64,000 nt of DNA from Nomascus leucogenys (GCF_006542625.1 NC_044391.1:7881001-7945000); one strand, 5' to 3'; positions 23,851-36,850 are shown, counted from the stretch's first letter. Numbers and translations are program-made. Notes: generated by a model not told the origin, from the sequence alone.

Positions 23851-26160
23851 AATCTTAAAAATTATGTAACTTAAGTTTCTTCCTCATTCTTTTCCAGATT
23901 CTGAATAAAGGGGTGGGTTTGAGAGATGGAAAAAAACTTAAAATAAAAAGGTAGTCTTTGAAATTAAACACCATCATACCAGCCTGTGATTTTCCAAACA
24001 TAGAAAAATCTTATTAGCCTACATCCTTCATTACCAAGAGCAAAACAAACAAAAACAGTAGATGTTAAGGTATAAACCTGATGCTGCAAATGATACAGAT
24101 CCAAACAAACACAAATACACACACACACACAATGATTCAAAAATCACAACACTATAAATCCTAGGACCAATGAATCTAATTAAATCCCTTTTGTGTAATA
24201 CCCCTATTAATATAGGACTAGAAGACATTTTACACTCAAAAATCCAAAAGTCTAAATTGCTTCCACATAGTCAAAAAGACAGGATTTCCACTAACTCTAC
24301 CACACTACCATATGTGGCTTTAGGTAGCTCAAAACTGAATTCCAAAATGAAGTATATTTTTGAGAGTAACAACTCCCAGAGAAAAACAAGGGCATACATA
24401 TAGAGCTCCATGCTCCTCAGGAACTGCTAGGTCTGATCTTGGACCCTCTCTTCTACTACATTCAGCCAGGATGAATATATCTGATGAGATCCAAATACCT
24501 CATCAAGAAATGGCTGGAAAAAGCTAAAATCGTTTTTCATGTTCCCATTACTACAAAGTAAAAGCATGACAAGCTCTATACTTAAGTGTTTTGACTTGGT
24601 CAAAAGCTAACACCGGGTTTGCTACCGTGTAAAATTAATCTAGAATGTAATCATTGATTCTGCTTTCTTTTTATTCTTTTTTTTTTAAAAAAAGGTGGTT
24701 GGGGAAGAAATCACTGCTTTTCCATTAAGCAGGTACTTTGTGCTAGAGAGCATGTGTCATTTCTAGGGTCTCAGAAAAAGAACAGATGTATCTATGTGTA
24801 AACACAAACAGTAAGTTACAAGTTGCCCCTTGGTACTAAAGGCAAGAATCAGCATCGGTACTCAAAAAAGTGTTTTAAAAAGAGTGTAACTTACTTTTAC
24901 TGTCCCAGGCTAAATGGGCTCTGTCTGGTGCTTCTTTGTCTGCACATGGCCACCCACAGCCTGTCTTCTAATTAAATCAATGCTCTAGCAGCAGAACAAG
25001 CAAACAAGTTGCCTCCCATCTGCGTACAGCTCTTCAGGACACATTTCCCTTGTTCAGAAGGTGGAAATTCTTGGGAGAGGTGATTTTCTCTGCCTCTTCA
25101 CAAGAAGAACATGGATACTTGGCTGGATGCAACTCCATGAAGTGTAACTGTGTGTGTACACCTCAAAAAATAAAACAAAAAATGCAGAGAAACATAAAGA
25201 CTCCATAAACAGCTGGAATACACAGAAATACTGAAGCACCACTGGGAATACTGCTAAACAGACAGGCAAAATAGGGTGTTTCAAATAATCAAAAATACCA
25301 AGTTAAGAAAAAAAAAAGGAAAAAAGAGCACCTAAGGTCAAAACTCAAATTTCATGCAATGAAAACATTCTAAGTACTACAAAAGAAAAAAGGTAAATCT
25401 TCTACTTCACATACATAGAAACACATCCCACTCCCCTTACAGAGAATAAAAGATATTATCAATGGAAGAGAAAAATGAGATTTTCAAGGGTGGTAGGTCT
25501 AAAATTAGACTCACCAGCCACATTACAGTTAATGAGCACTTAAGTAAATGTGAGCTAAATGCATCAAGCTGTCTTTCCAGTGTGGTCAGCTCTACTGGGG
25601 GGCAGGGGGTGCTGGGGAAAGAGCAAGGGACTACTCTGCTTATGAAAATATAATTTCTACAAAAATAAAAATGTACAGGAAACTGGAGATGCTTGTTTAT
25701 TTAAATAATTTTAAACTTCCCAAATAACAGAAATGACCTTAAAGCAGATGCCCCTCCTTTTTTAGCAGTAAAAACCAAATGACTGAAGTAGGGTAGGGAG
25801 CAGGGTGTGGTTAAGCATCTGCTCACAAGAAAACTTGTTTTAAGTGCGGTGAGGGAAAAGGGAAATGTATCAGCCCTTCCCAATGTCCCCTTCCATCCTA
25901 GGTATGCCCATATGCCATCAGGAAGCCACGCCATCTCCATGACCACTAGGCATTTCAAGGACTGGCAGGCCTTAGAAGTTTCTTCTATCCCGCTGAGGCA
26001 CACAGACAATTCCAGCCAGAAGTATAAAGCCCAGGGAAGAGAATATGGCCTATTCCTGTAGCTGCACAAGAGGCCTGGGCTGGGGTCCACTCACAATTAA
26101 CTACTCAAGTATGACCAACATTCCCATTCTGGAGATCCCTGCCTTAAAGAAATGCAGACC
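23851..26160. other. Intron 4, no recognised feature
   Basis: Single-copy-looking. A short (AC)n run is at 24,117-24,132. A minus-strand frame of 129 codons (25,701-26,090), in TASP1 orientation, resembles no family I know and probably is chance. Confidence 0.55.
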
Positions 26161-26459
26161 TGCCTGGGCACGGTGGCTCACACCTGTAATCCCAGCACTT
26201 TGGGAGGCCGAGGCGGGTGGATCGCTTGAGGCCAGGAGTTCAAGACCAGCCTGGGCAACATGGCAAAACCCCGTCTCTACTAAAAACACAAAAAAATTAG
26301 CCAGGTGTGGTGGCGCACGCCTGTAGTCCCAACTACTCGGGAGGCTGAGGCATGAGAATCATTTGAACCTGGGAGGTGGAGATTGCAGTGAGCCAAGATC
26401 ATACCACTCCACTCCAGCCTAGGTGACAGAGCAAGAATCTGTATGAACAACAAAAAAAA
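26161..26459 (+). mobile_element. AluS
   Basis: Full Alu with a caacaaaaaaaat tail. Inverted partner of the Alu 117 bases downstream. Confidence 0.94.
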
Positions 26460-26575
26460 TGTAGAGATACAGACAAATGTATAACAGTATTATATATAAT
26501 AATATAAATATATAATGAGAATACCTACTTTCTTTCTCTTACATACCAAAATATCAGTCATCTGAACAAGTTATT

Positions 26576-26871
26576 CTTTTTTTTTTTTTTTTTTTTTTTT
26601 TTGAGACAGAGTCTTGCTCTGTAGCCCAGGCTAGAGTGCAGTGGCGCGATCTCGGCTCACTGCAAGCTCCGCCTCCTGGGTTCACGCCATTCTCCTGCCT
26701 CAGCCTCCCGAGTAGCTGGGACTACAGGCGCCCGCCACCATGGCTGGCTAATTTTTTGTATTTTTAGTAGAGACGGGGTTTCACTGTAGTCTCAATCTCC
26801 TGACCTCGTGATCCGCCCGCCTCGGTCTCCCAAAGTGCTGGGATTACAAGCGTGAGCCACCGCGCCCGGCC
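26576..26871 (-). mobile_element. AluY
   Basis: Reverse Alu with about 26 T. Target duplication aagttattctt on both sides. Confidence 0.95.
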
Positions 26872-27216
26872 TTGAATAAGTTATTCTTAAAGGACTTCCC
26901 TAGAGTTTACAAGCAAGCAATATTTGTATTACACAGAGATCCAAAGACAATGAACTGTTTTTAACAGAATGACTAAAAACTTGGCCCAATATGATCTGCC
27001 CTATAAACACTAAAGCATTTGGACAAGAAACGAGTTTTAACCATGAATTAGGATCTCCCCTGACCACAGGGAGCTTTAAAGCATGAATCAAGTGAATAAA
27101 AAACTTCACAGTCCATTTTTAATAACAGAAGTTCAACAAAAGATTTTTAACAAAGGAACCTGTATAATTTGCCTTTTACTACATAAAACCTAAAAGCTAT
27201 TCCTATCACTATTCAT
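26872..27216. other. Intron 4, no recognised feature
   Basis: Nothing nameable seen. Confidence 0.6.
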
Positions 27217-27518
27217 TTTTTTTTTTTTCTTTTTAGACAGAGTCTCACTCCGTAGCCCAGGCTGGAGTGCAGTGGCGCAGTCTCGGCTCACTGCAACCTC
27301 TGCCTCCTGGGTCCCGGTTCAAGCAATTCTCCTGCCTCAGCCTCCCAACTAGCTGGGATTACAGGAACGAGCCACCATGCCCAGCTAATTTATATATTTT
27401 TATTAGAGACCGGGTTTCACCATATTGGCCAGGCTGGTCTTGAACTCCTGACCTCGTGATGCGTCCGCTTCGGCCTCCCAAAGTGCTGGGATTACAGGCG
27501 TGAGCCACCGTGCCCAGC
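27217..27518 (-). mobile_element. AluS
   Basis: Reverse Alu. Perfect target duplication cctatcactattc on both sides. Confidence 0.95.
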
Positions 27519-28555
27519 CCCTATCACTATTCTTAATACACAGTATTCTACCTACCAAAATAATCAGTTTTCAGAATGAATTAACCAAAATTTCTCAAAG
27601 GTTACCACAAGATCTTCAAAACCTCTGCCAAATTCATCAGTTTTCTCACAAAAGATTATAAATTACCTTCCAAAAGTCTGTCATTCATATTTCACCTATT
27701 ATTACTCATTAGACTTTTTTAAATCAGGTCTTCGTACTTTTTAAGAAAAACACCAATGTGCAAAAGGAGCTTCAGGCAGTATTTTATAAATAGTTCACTT
27801 TCTATCAGAATCCATGAAACACTTTCTACTTTAGAAACAATCCTAAGAAAATGGTAGCATCATGACTCACCCAGTTCTATATCCAATTTTCTCAAAAAAG
27901 AAATTCACATCAGAAGTTATACCATGTGAAATATGCAAAATTATGGTCTGCAATCTTAAATCCACTGTCACTACTTGATCCAAAACTATTTCAAAGGCAG
28001 CCAAAAAAGCAACTGTCATCCAAATGTATAGTCCCAAATATGAAGACCAAATTCTTTCACAATATTAATCTTCTCTGCTGTGAGTGAAACCAGAGTTGTA
28101 CCATCCAGTGAACAGAATTCACTTTCTCATCAGTTATTAAGATAATCTCAAAAAAGCTATATAAAACAACAGGAATCAATCAATTTACCAATAAATCATT
28201 AAAATATCATCTATAAACTGACCTTTCCATTTCCTTCCCTACATTTTGAAGATAAACAAAATATACTTTGGAGTAATATTGTTTGCATTTCCACACTGCA
28301 GAAAACCTCTCATACAGAAGCAGCCACCTTCCCTCCCAAAACTCTAAAGGAAGAAGGTGGTCAATTTAATAGATAGGAACTTTTGCACCCGCCCCTCCTT
28401 TACTTAAATGAAGAAAACACCTCATTCTGGTGTCCAGAAGTGACAGTCTTAAGATGACATCACTTGTCTGCAGTGGTGGTAAAGAAAAATAAAACCACAC
28501 AAAATTATCAGTCTCTAAGAAAAGCTAAAAAATGATATGTCTGCATAATTCCCTT

Positions 28556-28558
<3 letters not shown>
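27519..28558. other. Intron 4, no recognised feature
   Basis: AT-rich, single-copy-looking. Confidence 0.6.
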
Positions 28559-28602
<44 letters not shown>

Positions 28603-28634
28603 TGTGGTATTTACATACACACACACACACACAC
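28559..28634. repeat. (TG)21 followed by (AC)9, an inverted pair of microsatellites
   Basis: TG run at 28,559-28,600, a 16-base spacer, and AC run at 28,617-28,634. The two are complementary. Confidence 0.95.
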
Positions 28635-29474
28635 ATATACACATATGTCTTTTGCCTTGTCTCTTCCTCTTCCCCTGCATGTTGTTAAGAACAGTGTACT
28701 TTTCACTATTTGGGAAAATACAAATTATCACATTTTTTAAATATACGGCCAGATACTCTTTCTAGGCAATAAAGACTATTAAAACATTTCAGTCATTTCA
28801 ATCCACAATTAGTATTTAAGGAATTCACATCAATTTCAATATCTGCCTAAGTAATAATATAACGGGCAAGTTTTTAAAATATGTTTATGTATTGTTTCCT
28901 TAAGCTCAGTGGCAAGAACATCATTTTTTAAATCAAAAAGTATATCCCAAAGTCTAAAGAGAAAAGAACAATGACTGTTTGCATCTGTTCAATAATCCAG
29001 ACATGACTTAACTAAATAGACTGACCAAAACTAAAGATAAGTGTTTACTCTCAAATTAAATATAACGCATTATTAATAAGGCTCTCCAGAATTTTTCTCA
29101 GCACTTTTCAGTATTCCGAAAGGACTCAATACTGCTACTTATATTTCTCTAAGTACAGCAAATATTAGAATCCAATCTTCTTACATCTTTCCATTGACCC
29201 AAGCTATTACAATACTTCCCCAACTGAACTCCATCTGAAAACCTATCCTGTTTTAAGGTGATGAATCACAATTATTCAAGGTGAGAGAAACTGCAGGCGG
29301 CAGTATAAGCATGATTTCCAACATAATTCTTAAGATTTAGGAAAATTCTTCCAGTTAGTGTAAGCTTAACCTTAAACTATTAACATATATTTCAATCAAA
29401 GAGTCCATAGAAAAGTTAATTGTTAAAGATAATTAATTGAAATTCTTCCACAAATTTAATAATTAAAAGTTGAG
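28635..29474. other. Intron 4, no recognised feature
   Basis: AT-rich, nothing nameable. Confidence 0.6.
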
Positions 29475-29797
29475 GCCAGGCACGGTGGCTCACGCCTGTA
29501 ATCACAGCACTTTGGGAGGCCAAGGTGGGTGGATCACCTGAGTTCAGGAGTTCAAGACCACCCTGGTCAACATGGTGAAACCCCATCTCTACTTAAAAAA
29601 AAAAAAAAAAATACAAAAATTAGCCGGGTGTGGTGGTGCATGCCTGTAGTCCCAGCTACACGGGAGGCTGAGGCACAAGAATCACTTCAGCCTGTGAGGC
29701 AGAGGTTGCAATGAGCCAAGATCGCACCACTGCACTCCAGCTTGGGCTACAGAGTGAGAATCCATCTCAAAAATATATACATAAAAAAAATAAAATA
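29475..29797 (+). mobile_element. AluS
   Basis: Full Alu. Target duplication aattaaaagttgag / aactaaaagttgag. Confidence 0.93.
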
Positions 29798-30467
29798 ACT
29801 AAAAGTTGAGATGTGGGATGCACTAAAGTCACTTGGGGAAGAATTCTATGCTACCATTATCCTTATGACTTATTCCAATCAAAAATAATAGAACAAGAAA
29901 TTTTTTTTCCTTTAAATTCATATCCGCACTCTTAAAAAAACACAAGTTATCCGAAACTGTAAGTCCACTTACTCAGGAGAAACTCATTATTTCAAAATGT
30001 ATTTTTATCATTTTTAAGTATAAATAAGTAAACCCCTTAAAAGTAGGATTCAACACTAGGGGAAAATAGAATGAAATATTAAACATGATATATAAGCATG
30101 ACTTAGGAAAATTAAAGTTATTCTAAGATGAAAAGAGAAACTTAATTTTATTCAGTTTTGCATTCATAGTTGCCATTCTAGTATATTCTCCAGACACTCA
30201 TTAACCTTCTTTCCCAGACCTACAGTGACTCCATGCAAGTAATTTTCAACTAACAATTGAATTAGTTAAGTTAGATGAAGCCCTCTTTGTGTGTTTGTTT
30301 TGAGTAAAAGTAACATTTGGTGGTAAATACATCTATCTTCTTTCTTATGTCGTTTTTCTCCTCTTATCCTCAACATATAATTAACCTTTCTTTGATGCTG
30401 TAAAACTTGTCATTAATAGTTACCATAAACATTCATCTCATAGATACCATTTCCAAAGCACCTCATA
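29798..30467. other. Intron 4, no recognised feature
   Basis: AT-rich, nothing nameable. Confidence 0.6.
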
Positions 30468-30700
30468 ACTGTAATAATTGCTAACAATTATGGGGTGCTT
30501 ACTACGTACCACACACTGTTCTAAGAGACTGTCATGTATTAGTCATATACTAACTCAGTTAATCTTCACAACTCTATGAAGTGGGATTTATTATCCTCAT
30601 AAATAGGGAAACTGAGTCAAGGACAGACTGTGCCACACCCACGGACACATGGCTAATGACTGGTACAGCTGGTATAAAATGTATCAGTCATATTAGGAGG
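30468..30700 (+). mobile_element. MIR
   Basis: ggggtgcttactacgtacc, then ctaactcagttaatcttcac and aaatagggaaactgagtcaa follow the MIR consensus in order. Confidence 0.8.
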
Positions 30701-30819
30701 GCATTACACATCCCCATATCAGATTCAATAGAACTAGGTGCCCACCATATACTTTCACCTTCCTTGACTACATTAGGACCAATCTGAGAAATTAAAATCT
30801 ACAAAGCATGATCAAAAGC

Positions 30820-30893
30820 TCAGGTCCACAATTAAGCATGAGAATATACAGAAAGTTCAGGTCCACAATTAAGCATGAGAATATACAGAAAAC
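30820..30893 (+). repeat. 37-base tandem duplication
   Basis: Two adjacent copies (30,820-30,856 and 30,857-30,893) starting tcaggtccacaattaagc, identical over the first 35 bases. Confidence 0.95.
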
Positions 30894-31799
30894 ATGGCTA
30901 GGACTTTTGGTAAACACCTGGGCAATTTTCACAAGGAAAGGCATGAAAGGGTACGTGCCTTGGTATGAGAGCCTAAATACAAGGGCCACAACCCAGTCAA
31001 CCTGGATATGTCGACTTTAACTATCATCTCCTCCCTCAAACTTACCATTGTTTTTGTTATCATGTCTTACTTGATTCCCTAAGTAGTATTCTCAACCAGA
31101 AAAATATTTTTCACAATAATCCTCTCAATTGATTGACACAAATCTATCTTCTCCAAGTTTGAGCAGCAAGTCAATCTTCTGAAGACCTCAATATCCCCTG
31201 CACAAATTCATCAAGGTTCCAAATCAAGAGAACAGAGAGAACCTCACTCTAGAGTATAAAAAATTATGGCAAACGTGAGAGCCTCCCCACTCAATTATTC
31301 GATGTCCACAGTAAACTGGGGACAAACCTAACCATAACACTGGGACAAGGCACACTTCACAGCACACAATTTCAGGGTATATATCTAACTGTTAGGTTCA
31401 TGAAGAATCTTCCCCTTCTACTTTAGGCACTCCTAGACAGTTGGAATTTTTCTTTTATTTTTAAACAACAGAACATACAACACTTTTTGGGGGTTAACTT
31501 CAAGGATTTTCCTACTGAAAATGGGAAACTTAAGTATCCAATCATTAACTTTTGTATTCATGAATCTCACAAAAAAAAAAAAAAGAAAAGAAAAGAAAGG
31601 AATTTAACCAACTTTCATGTTACTCAGAAAAGTCACCAATGAAAACGACGATATCATAGGCTTCTTCATAACTTTGCTAATATTGGTGGGAAACACTGGT
31701 CATATAATTTATGGTTGACTAACTCAACAGTTTCATGTCATTTAAGAACAATAAAGATAAACTCACAAATATTTTAAATAAAACAGAGAAAAGAAATAC
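30894..31799. other. Intron 4 next to the exon 4 donor
   Basis: Single-copy-looking. An A-rich tract with AAAAG units is at 31,571-31,600. Confidence 0.6.
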
Positions 31800-31868
31800 C
31801 TCAAGTTCCACCAGTGCTGCAGTGACTGCGTCAGTTGCAAGAGCACCGGCCTGCAGCTTTTCAATTGC
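31800..31868 (-). CDS. TASP1: TASP1 exon 4: residues 72-94
   Basis: The 69-base exon encodes a helix-forming stretch, starting AIEKLQAGALATDAV and ending ALVELE, typical of asparaginase-2 enzymes (the D-A-V-x-A pattern precedes the segment leading to the substrate pocket). The acceptor is ggtttcatag. The donor is GAG|gtattt, which lacks the usual G at +5 and looks weak. The exon starts and ends in phase 0, so its loss would remove 23 residues without a frameshift. No exon encoding the following DSPFTNAG segment was found between 1 and 31,799. Confidence 0.95.
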
Positions 31869-33545
31869 CTATGAAACCAAGGGGAGAGATTATTCATTGC
31901 AAAATCACAACTTCTCAAACTTTCCAAAAGCTTAAAGAAGTATGGGAGACACTTAGATTAATAAAAATTGACCACTAGTTCCATTCCATACTTTAAGACA
32001 TAAACTACTCAGATTAAAAACAAGCAAGAGTTTATATTCAGGTTAATTGGTAATATGGCTCACTTAATATTATTCAAATTAAAACAATAAAATCTAGTTA
32101 TTAAATGAAAAGTACAAGGAATCTAGTAAGCTTCATTCATTGTAAGGCAATTCAAAATAGCCACAGAAATTGTATGACCCAGTTTGGTTCAAATATCCTG
32201 ACAATTCATATTTTATATAGATAACTAAATCTCAAACTAATCATTTCTCCTCCCACTGTTAATACTCTCCATACCTAAAAAGAAGTGACTCTCAGTCACA
32301 GGGGCATGCCAGAATCTGAGGATAAAAGCACACATTTGACAAAAACATTTTGGATACTATAAGGTAAATTCTAAATCAAGATGTATCATATTATTTTGTA
32401 ATATAAACTACACAGAGTAAAGATCTATAAAATCACCTGGCCTTGAGCATAAATTAGGAGAGGAAAAGAGAGAAGGAAAAGTCATTTATAAATGAATTAA
32501 TAACATTCCAATTTAGTCAACAAAGAGAAAGCTCAAAAACTAAGAACTGTATTCCTAATTAAACTTTTAAAAAGTTTATTCATTGTAAATATTAAAGAGG
32601 CTAAGTATACAATTCAAATGTATTAGATTTCTAGGACTATATATATAAAATTTATTTTCAGATGATAGAAAAATTTCACACTTTGAAAAATAAGAAAAAA
32701 TATAAAATAGCTTAGAGAACTTTTAGCTTTATTATTATAAATTTCAAAAGAACAAAATCCCTGTAACAAAATATTCTTATTTATAGGACTTTGTTCATAA
32801 GAAAAAGCTTGAATCTCTGCTAGAGTACAATTTTCTTTTTAATGTTATGTAAATATCAATGAAAAGAGCAGAGAGAGAGAGACGCATATTTACTTGATAT
32901 ACAATATTCAACTAGATTCTATTTGCATAAAAATAGAAGGTTTGCCTACAAGACTAGTAAGAATCAAAATAAAGACAAACATTTCTTCTGAGTCCATTCC
33001 TGTCCTCACATTAAATATTCAACAATTTAGTAAAACCTCAAAAAACAATGGGAAAAAAGCACAACTGAGCACAAGGGCAAAGCTGAACTCTGGAATGACA
33101 ATGAACTTGCTATGATAGAACTATGTGATGAAAAACAGAATGAAAAAGTATAGGATAATCTCTCTTAAAAAAGCACCCATTTTAATTTTTTTACTTATTT
33201 TTTTCCCTTCATGGAAAAAACACATTGACTGCCTTTAAGCTGTTTTCTCTATCCTTCTGTCTACAGAAGTTCAACATCATTGCAAAGATTAAAAGAGATA
33301 TGACTGTGTGCCCACAATTACAAAAATACAAACTTTAATCTGGGAAAGTGGGGAAAGAACTAAGCATCATGTGGAGAAAAACACGAAACAACACAAAACG
33401 ATTCCCTACAAAAACAAGCAAAATAATTTTGTAGTCCAAACCGGAAGACTGTCCTAGAAATGAAACTTTTAAATGTTTAATTTCAAGGTAAAACTGCTTT
33501 ATGTTCAAAACTGAAATGCACAGATCATACACACTGTGTTCATAC
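31869..33545. other. TASP1: TASP1 intron 3 (about 1.7 kb)
   Basis: AT-rich and free of recognisable Alu or L1. No further exon found. Confidence 0.75.
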
Positions 33546-33613
33546 CTTCTGACAAGCTCGTTTGCATACATGTTTATACTCCTTGGCTTTGGATTCAGAA
33601 TGATAACCTGCAC
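33546..33613 (-). CDS. TASP1: TASP1 exon 3: residues 49-71
   Basis: The 68-base exon has acceptor ttctactatag and donor AAG|gtatga. It completes Gly49 and encodes a segment beginning AGYHSESKAKEYKH and ending in a Cys/Lys-rich helix start (CKRACQK). This region follows the first strand of the asparaginase-2 fold and begins its first long helix. The length is not a multiple of three, so skipping it would shift the frame after residue 48. Confidence 0.95.
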
Positions 33614-34507
33614 CTATAGTAGAAAATAAAATCCAGTTGTTAATTATTCAAATACCAAGAGACCTTGCTTATGTTATATAAATACTCCATATAAACTGAT
33701 CCTGTCCTAATAAAAAACAAAACTATTGCCCTAACTGTATGGAGTTTTATGACTTCTTACTCCAATGTAAGAAGGCTTTTTAATACCATGCCTTATCTCT
33801 GTTTTCAAAAGCTCTTTTCCTGCCAAAAGCCCTAAAAATAGCTCATGTCCCCAAAGAGGCTTCACCAAGGTCACCTTCCCTCTTCTTTTCAAGAACCTCT
33901 TTCCAAAATCAGGAGTTCTTTTGATCTGGAGCTAATAACCCAGAAGGTGTCAGGGACAGGGTCCCTCCAGGTTCCTCTCTGCTGACTGTCAGAAAGCCCC
34001 TGCCATTTGGGAAGTTACTGTTTCAAATCCAGAACTCATAAGAGTAATTCAGAAAGCTGGATCGCTTCTGAATAACATTTGAAGTTGAGGTGTCTTACAT
34101 CTCACATGTCCACAACCACCACAAGTTGCACCATTCCTAACCAAACACTTCACATCCTCTCACCCACTAGAATGTAGCTCAGGGTGTCTCTGAAAGCTAA
34201 GTGACGGCACATTCATGACTCTCTATTAGAATTCCTGGTGGTCTCTGTGTTTTAATCAAACACCCAAGAACTTTCTCAAGAGAATGGCTCTGAATAAAAT
34301 GGTTCCCTACAAGGATACATAACTTGCTTAGTTAGGGACTTAAGAACAATCTAAACAAGAAGGAAACAAAGACAAGAGTCCTTAAACTCTCTTAATTAGG
34401 GCTCTCTCTAATCAAAGTTCCTTAACAGAGCACTGAACCACCTATCCGTACCCACCCCTAAAGCCCCATAGGGTTCCAATGTATGGAAGGTTAAGAACTA
34501 CACCTCT
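33614..34507. other. TASP1 intron 2, unassigned part
   Basis: Moderately GC-balanced sequence that may be an old repeat; I could not assign it. Confidence 0.5.
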
Positions 34508-34815
34508 AGGCCAAACGCAGTGGCTCATGCCTATAATCCCAGGACTTTGGGAGGCCGAGGCGGGAGGATCACTTGAGGCCAGGTGTTTCAGACCAGCCTG
34601 GCCAACATGGAGAAACCCCATCTCTCCTAAAAACACACGAAAAAGTAGCCAGGCATGGTGGCACAGGCCTGTAATCCCAGCTACTCGGGGCTGAGGCACA
34701 GGAATCGTTTGAACCTGGGAGGCAGAGGTTACAGTGAACCAAGATCATGCCACTGCACTCCAGCCTGGGCAACAGAGCGAGACTTTGACTCAAAAAAACA
34801 AACAAACAAAAAAAC
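34508..34815 (+). mobile_element. AluS
   Basis: Full Alu ending in a (CAAA)n-type tail. Confidence 0.93.
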
Positions 34816-35824
34816 ACGTTTTCCATTTTAAAAAAGACAAAAACAAAAAAGCTACATCTCTAGGCCTTAGGATTCCTACAGGTCTGCAGACTCTGACACA
34901 AACCTAACCCACCTTTCCTCAAGGTAGAGAAAGCACTCACCCACGAAACTGTCGTATGAGGAGCCAGGAAAGCAGAGATGCCCAAGCCACCAGAATCCAC
35001 AATATACCCAAATCCTAAACCTGTTTCTCAAGAGAACTCTGAACATTCACAGAGCCTGTGCCAATATTTAACAGGCCTCTCTTCATGGTTCTCTAAGAAT
35101 AGGTGATCTCAAGTTGGCTGTCTTAGATCTCAGAGGCCCCGATCTGTCAGCAGCATTTCCTAAAGCATGCCATACTATTCCAAAGAAATGACTTCTGTGT
35201 AACAGACAAGGGCATTTAATAGCCTTAATGTGTAAATCCTTTTGAAATAATAAAAGTCTCAGCAGAGGCCCCATATATCTTTAATTCCTGGTTAACACTT
35301 GCTAATTTCCCTGTTTAACAATGGAAAGGCAGGCTCAGGATCCAAGCCACTGACAAATAGGATCTAGTTAAAATTCAATTACAGTGTTTTGTTTGCACTG
35401 TGTTTAAAGTTATTTTCTCTTTATGGCAAGTGATACTGCTATTTCATTTAAGTAACCATAAACTTCATCTTTCAAATGTTAAGATTAAAAAGTGTTTAGT
35501 TGTTTGAATATTAGATAAAATAGTATAGGCAGTGGGAAAAATCAAGAATCTACTACATGAATCACAAAAGTTTGGTCAAGTCTACTCTAGTGCTAAAAAA
35601 AACTGCTCTACACTGGATGAGGATATGAATTTTTGACCCTTAAATGTGCAAGATACACACTTCTGCATAATCAATCACTCTAATAATTTAGAAGTGAGGG
35701 TCACCCTTAATTCACACAATATCCTATCATAACTCAGAGTTCCTACTCTTCTTGCTGGCCCCCAGCACCAACCTTTACCTGAGGGTATGAAATTAAATAA
35801 TTCAAAGTTAAAACTGTTGAACCA
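34816..35824. other. TASP1 intron 2, unassigned part
   Basis: No exon or nameable repeat seen. Confidence 0.5.
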
Positions 35825-36108
35825 GCTGGGCACGGTGGCTCATGCCTGTAATCCCAACACTTTGGGAGGCCGAGGCGGGTGGATCACCTGAGGTCAGGAG
35901 TTTGAGACCAGCCTGGCCAACATGGTGAAACCCTATTTCTACTACACATACAAAAATTAGCCGGGCATGGTGGCATGTGCCTGTAATCCCAGCTATTCGG
36001 GAGTCTGAGGCAGGAGAATTGTGAAGCTTGCAGTGAGCCAAGATCACACCATTGCAGCCTGGGCAACAAGAGCAAAACTTAGTCTCAAAAAAAAAAAAAA
36101 AAAAAAAA
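35825..36108 (+). mobile_element. Alu with internal deletion
   Basis: The right arm lacks part of the cttgaacccgggaggcgga stretch. Target duplication tgttgaacca / tgttgagcca. Confidence 0.93.
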
Positions 36109-36737
36109 TGTTGAGCCATTAAATCATTCTGAGCCTTGAAAGGAATGTGGCTATGCAGCCTGAGTCACACAACATGCAGCTGCAACTTTTGTAAATAATT
36201 AGGAAGACCAAACAACACCAGAGATAAGACTCTCTCAGATCACTGCCCCTTCTCACAAAGTAAAAAGTAATCTTCCTTAGGATGTAGCAATCTATAACCA
36301 ATCAAATTGCTGTAACTTATGCACTGGTCTCCTACAGAAAATGTTATTATCCTGCTAAAATTTTTCTATCTCCACTTATATAAATGAAAACTTAACTTCT
36401 CCACTTTGGAACACTGACTCCATTTGTTTGGAGTCAGTGTTTCCCAGGTGGACATCCTCAAGCTTTGTGCATGAATAAGCTCTACATTTAAACATAGCTT
36501 CTGAATTCCATTATTTAAGGTTGGCAGAGCCATTATTATCATCTAGTCTGTGTCTAAGACAGGAGGGACAGGGTCGTAATAGTTATAGAAAGTAAGGCTT
36601 TCCAACTAATTGAAGCTTTATGTTATTGCTTGTTACAACATTCAGACCTTTCTTTTACACTTTCCCAACCCTCACTTTGAATACAGTAACTCACTGGTAT
36701 CATGGAACATCATGGAAGATGTACCATCAACATAGTG
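36109..36737. other. TASP1 intron 2, with a hairpin
   Basis: Unassigned apart from the perfect inverted repeat at 36,410-36,441. Confidence 0.6.
36410..36441. repeat. Perfect 13-base inverted repeat (hairpin), 6-base loop
   Basis: aacactgactcca, loop tttgtt, then tggagtcagtgtt. Confidence 0.9.
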
Positions 36738-36850
36738 TAGTGGAGAGAACACAGACTAGGAGTCTGAAGGCAGAAGCTCTAGTCCCAGGTCTACTTTTAA
36801 CTGGGTTATTCCTGTAAATTTACCTCACCTCCTTGTAAAAGCACCTGTGA
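36738..36850 (+). mobile_element. MIR
   Basis: gaacacagactaggagtctg, agctctagtcccaggtctac and tttacctcacctcc align with the MIR core. Confidence 0.6.

Noticed and set aside
25701..26090. 129-codon minus-strand frame in intron 4
   Set aside because: Same strand as TASP1 but no family resemblance, no good splice sites framing it, and opposite-strand frames of similar quality overlap it.
1..31799. Search for TASP1 exon 5 and later exons
   Set aside because: No minus-strand segment encoding the residues after ELE (DSPFTNAG and onward) was found by eye. They are expected beyond the left edge.
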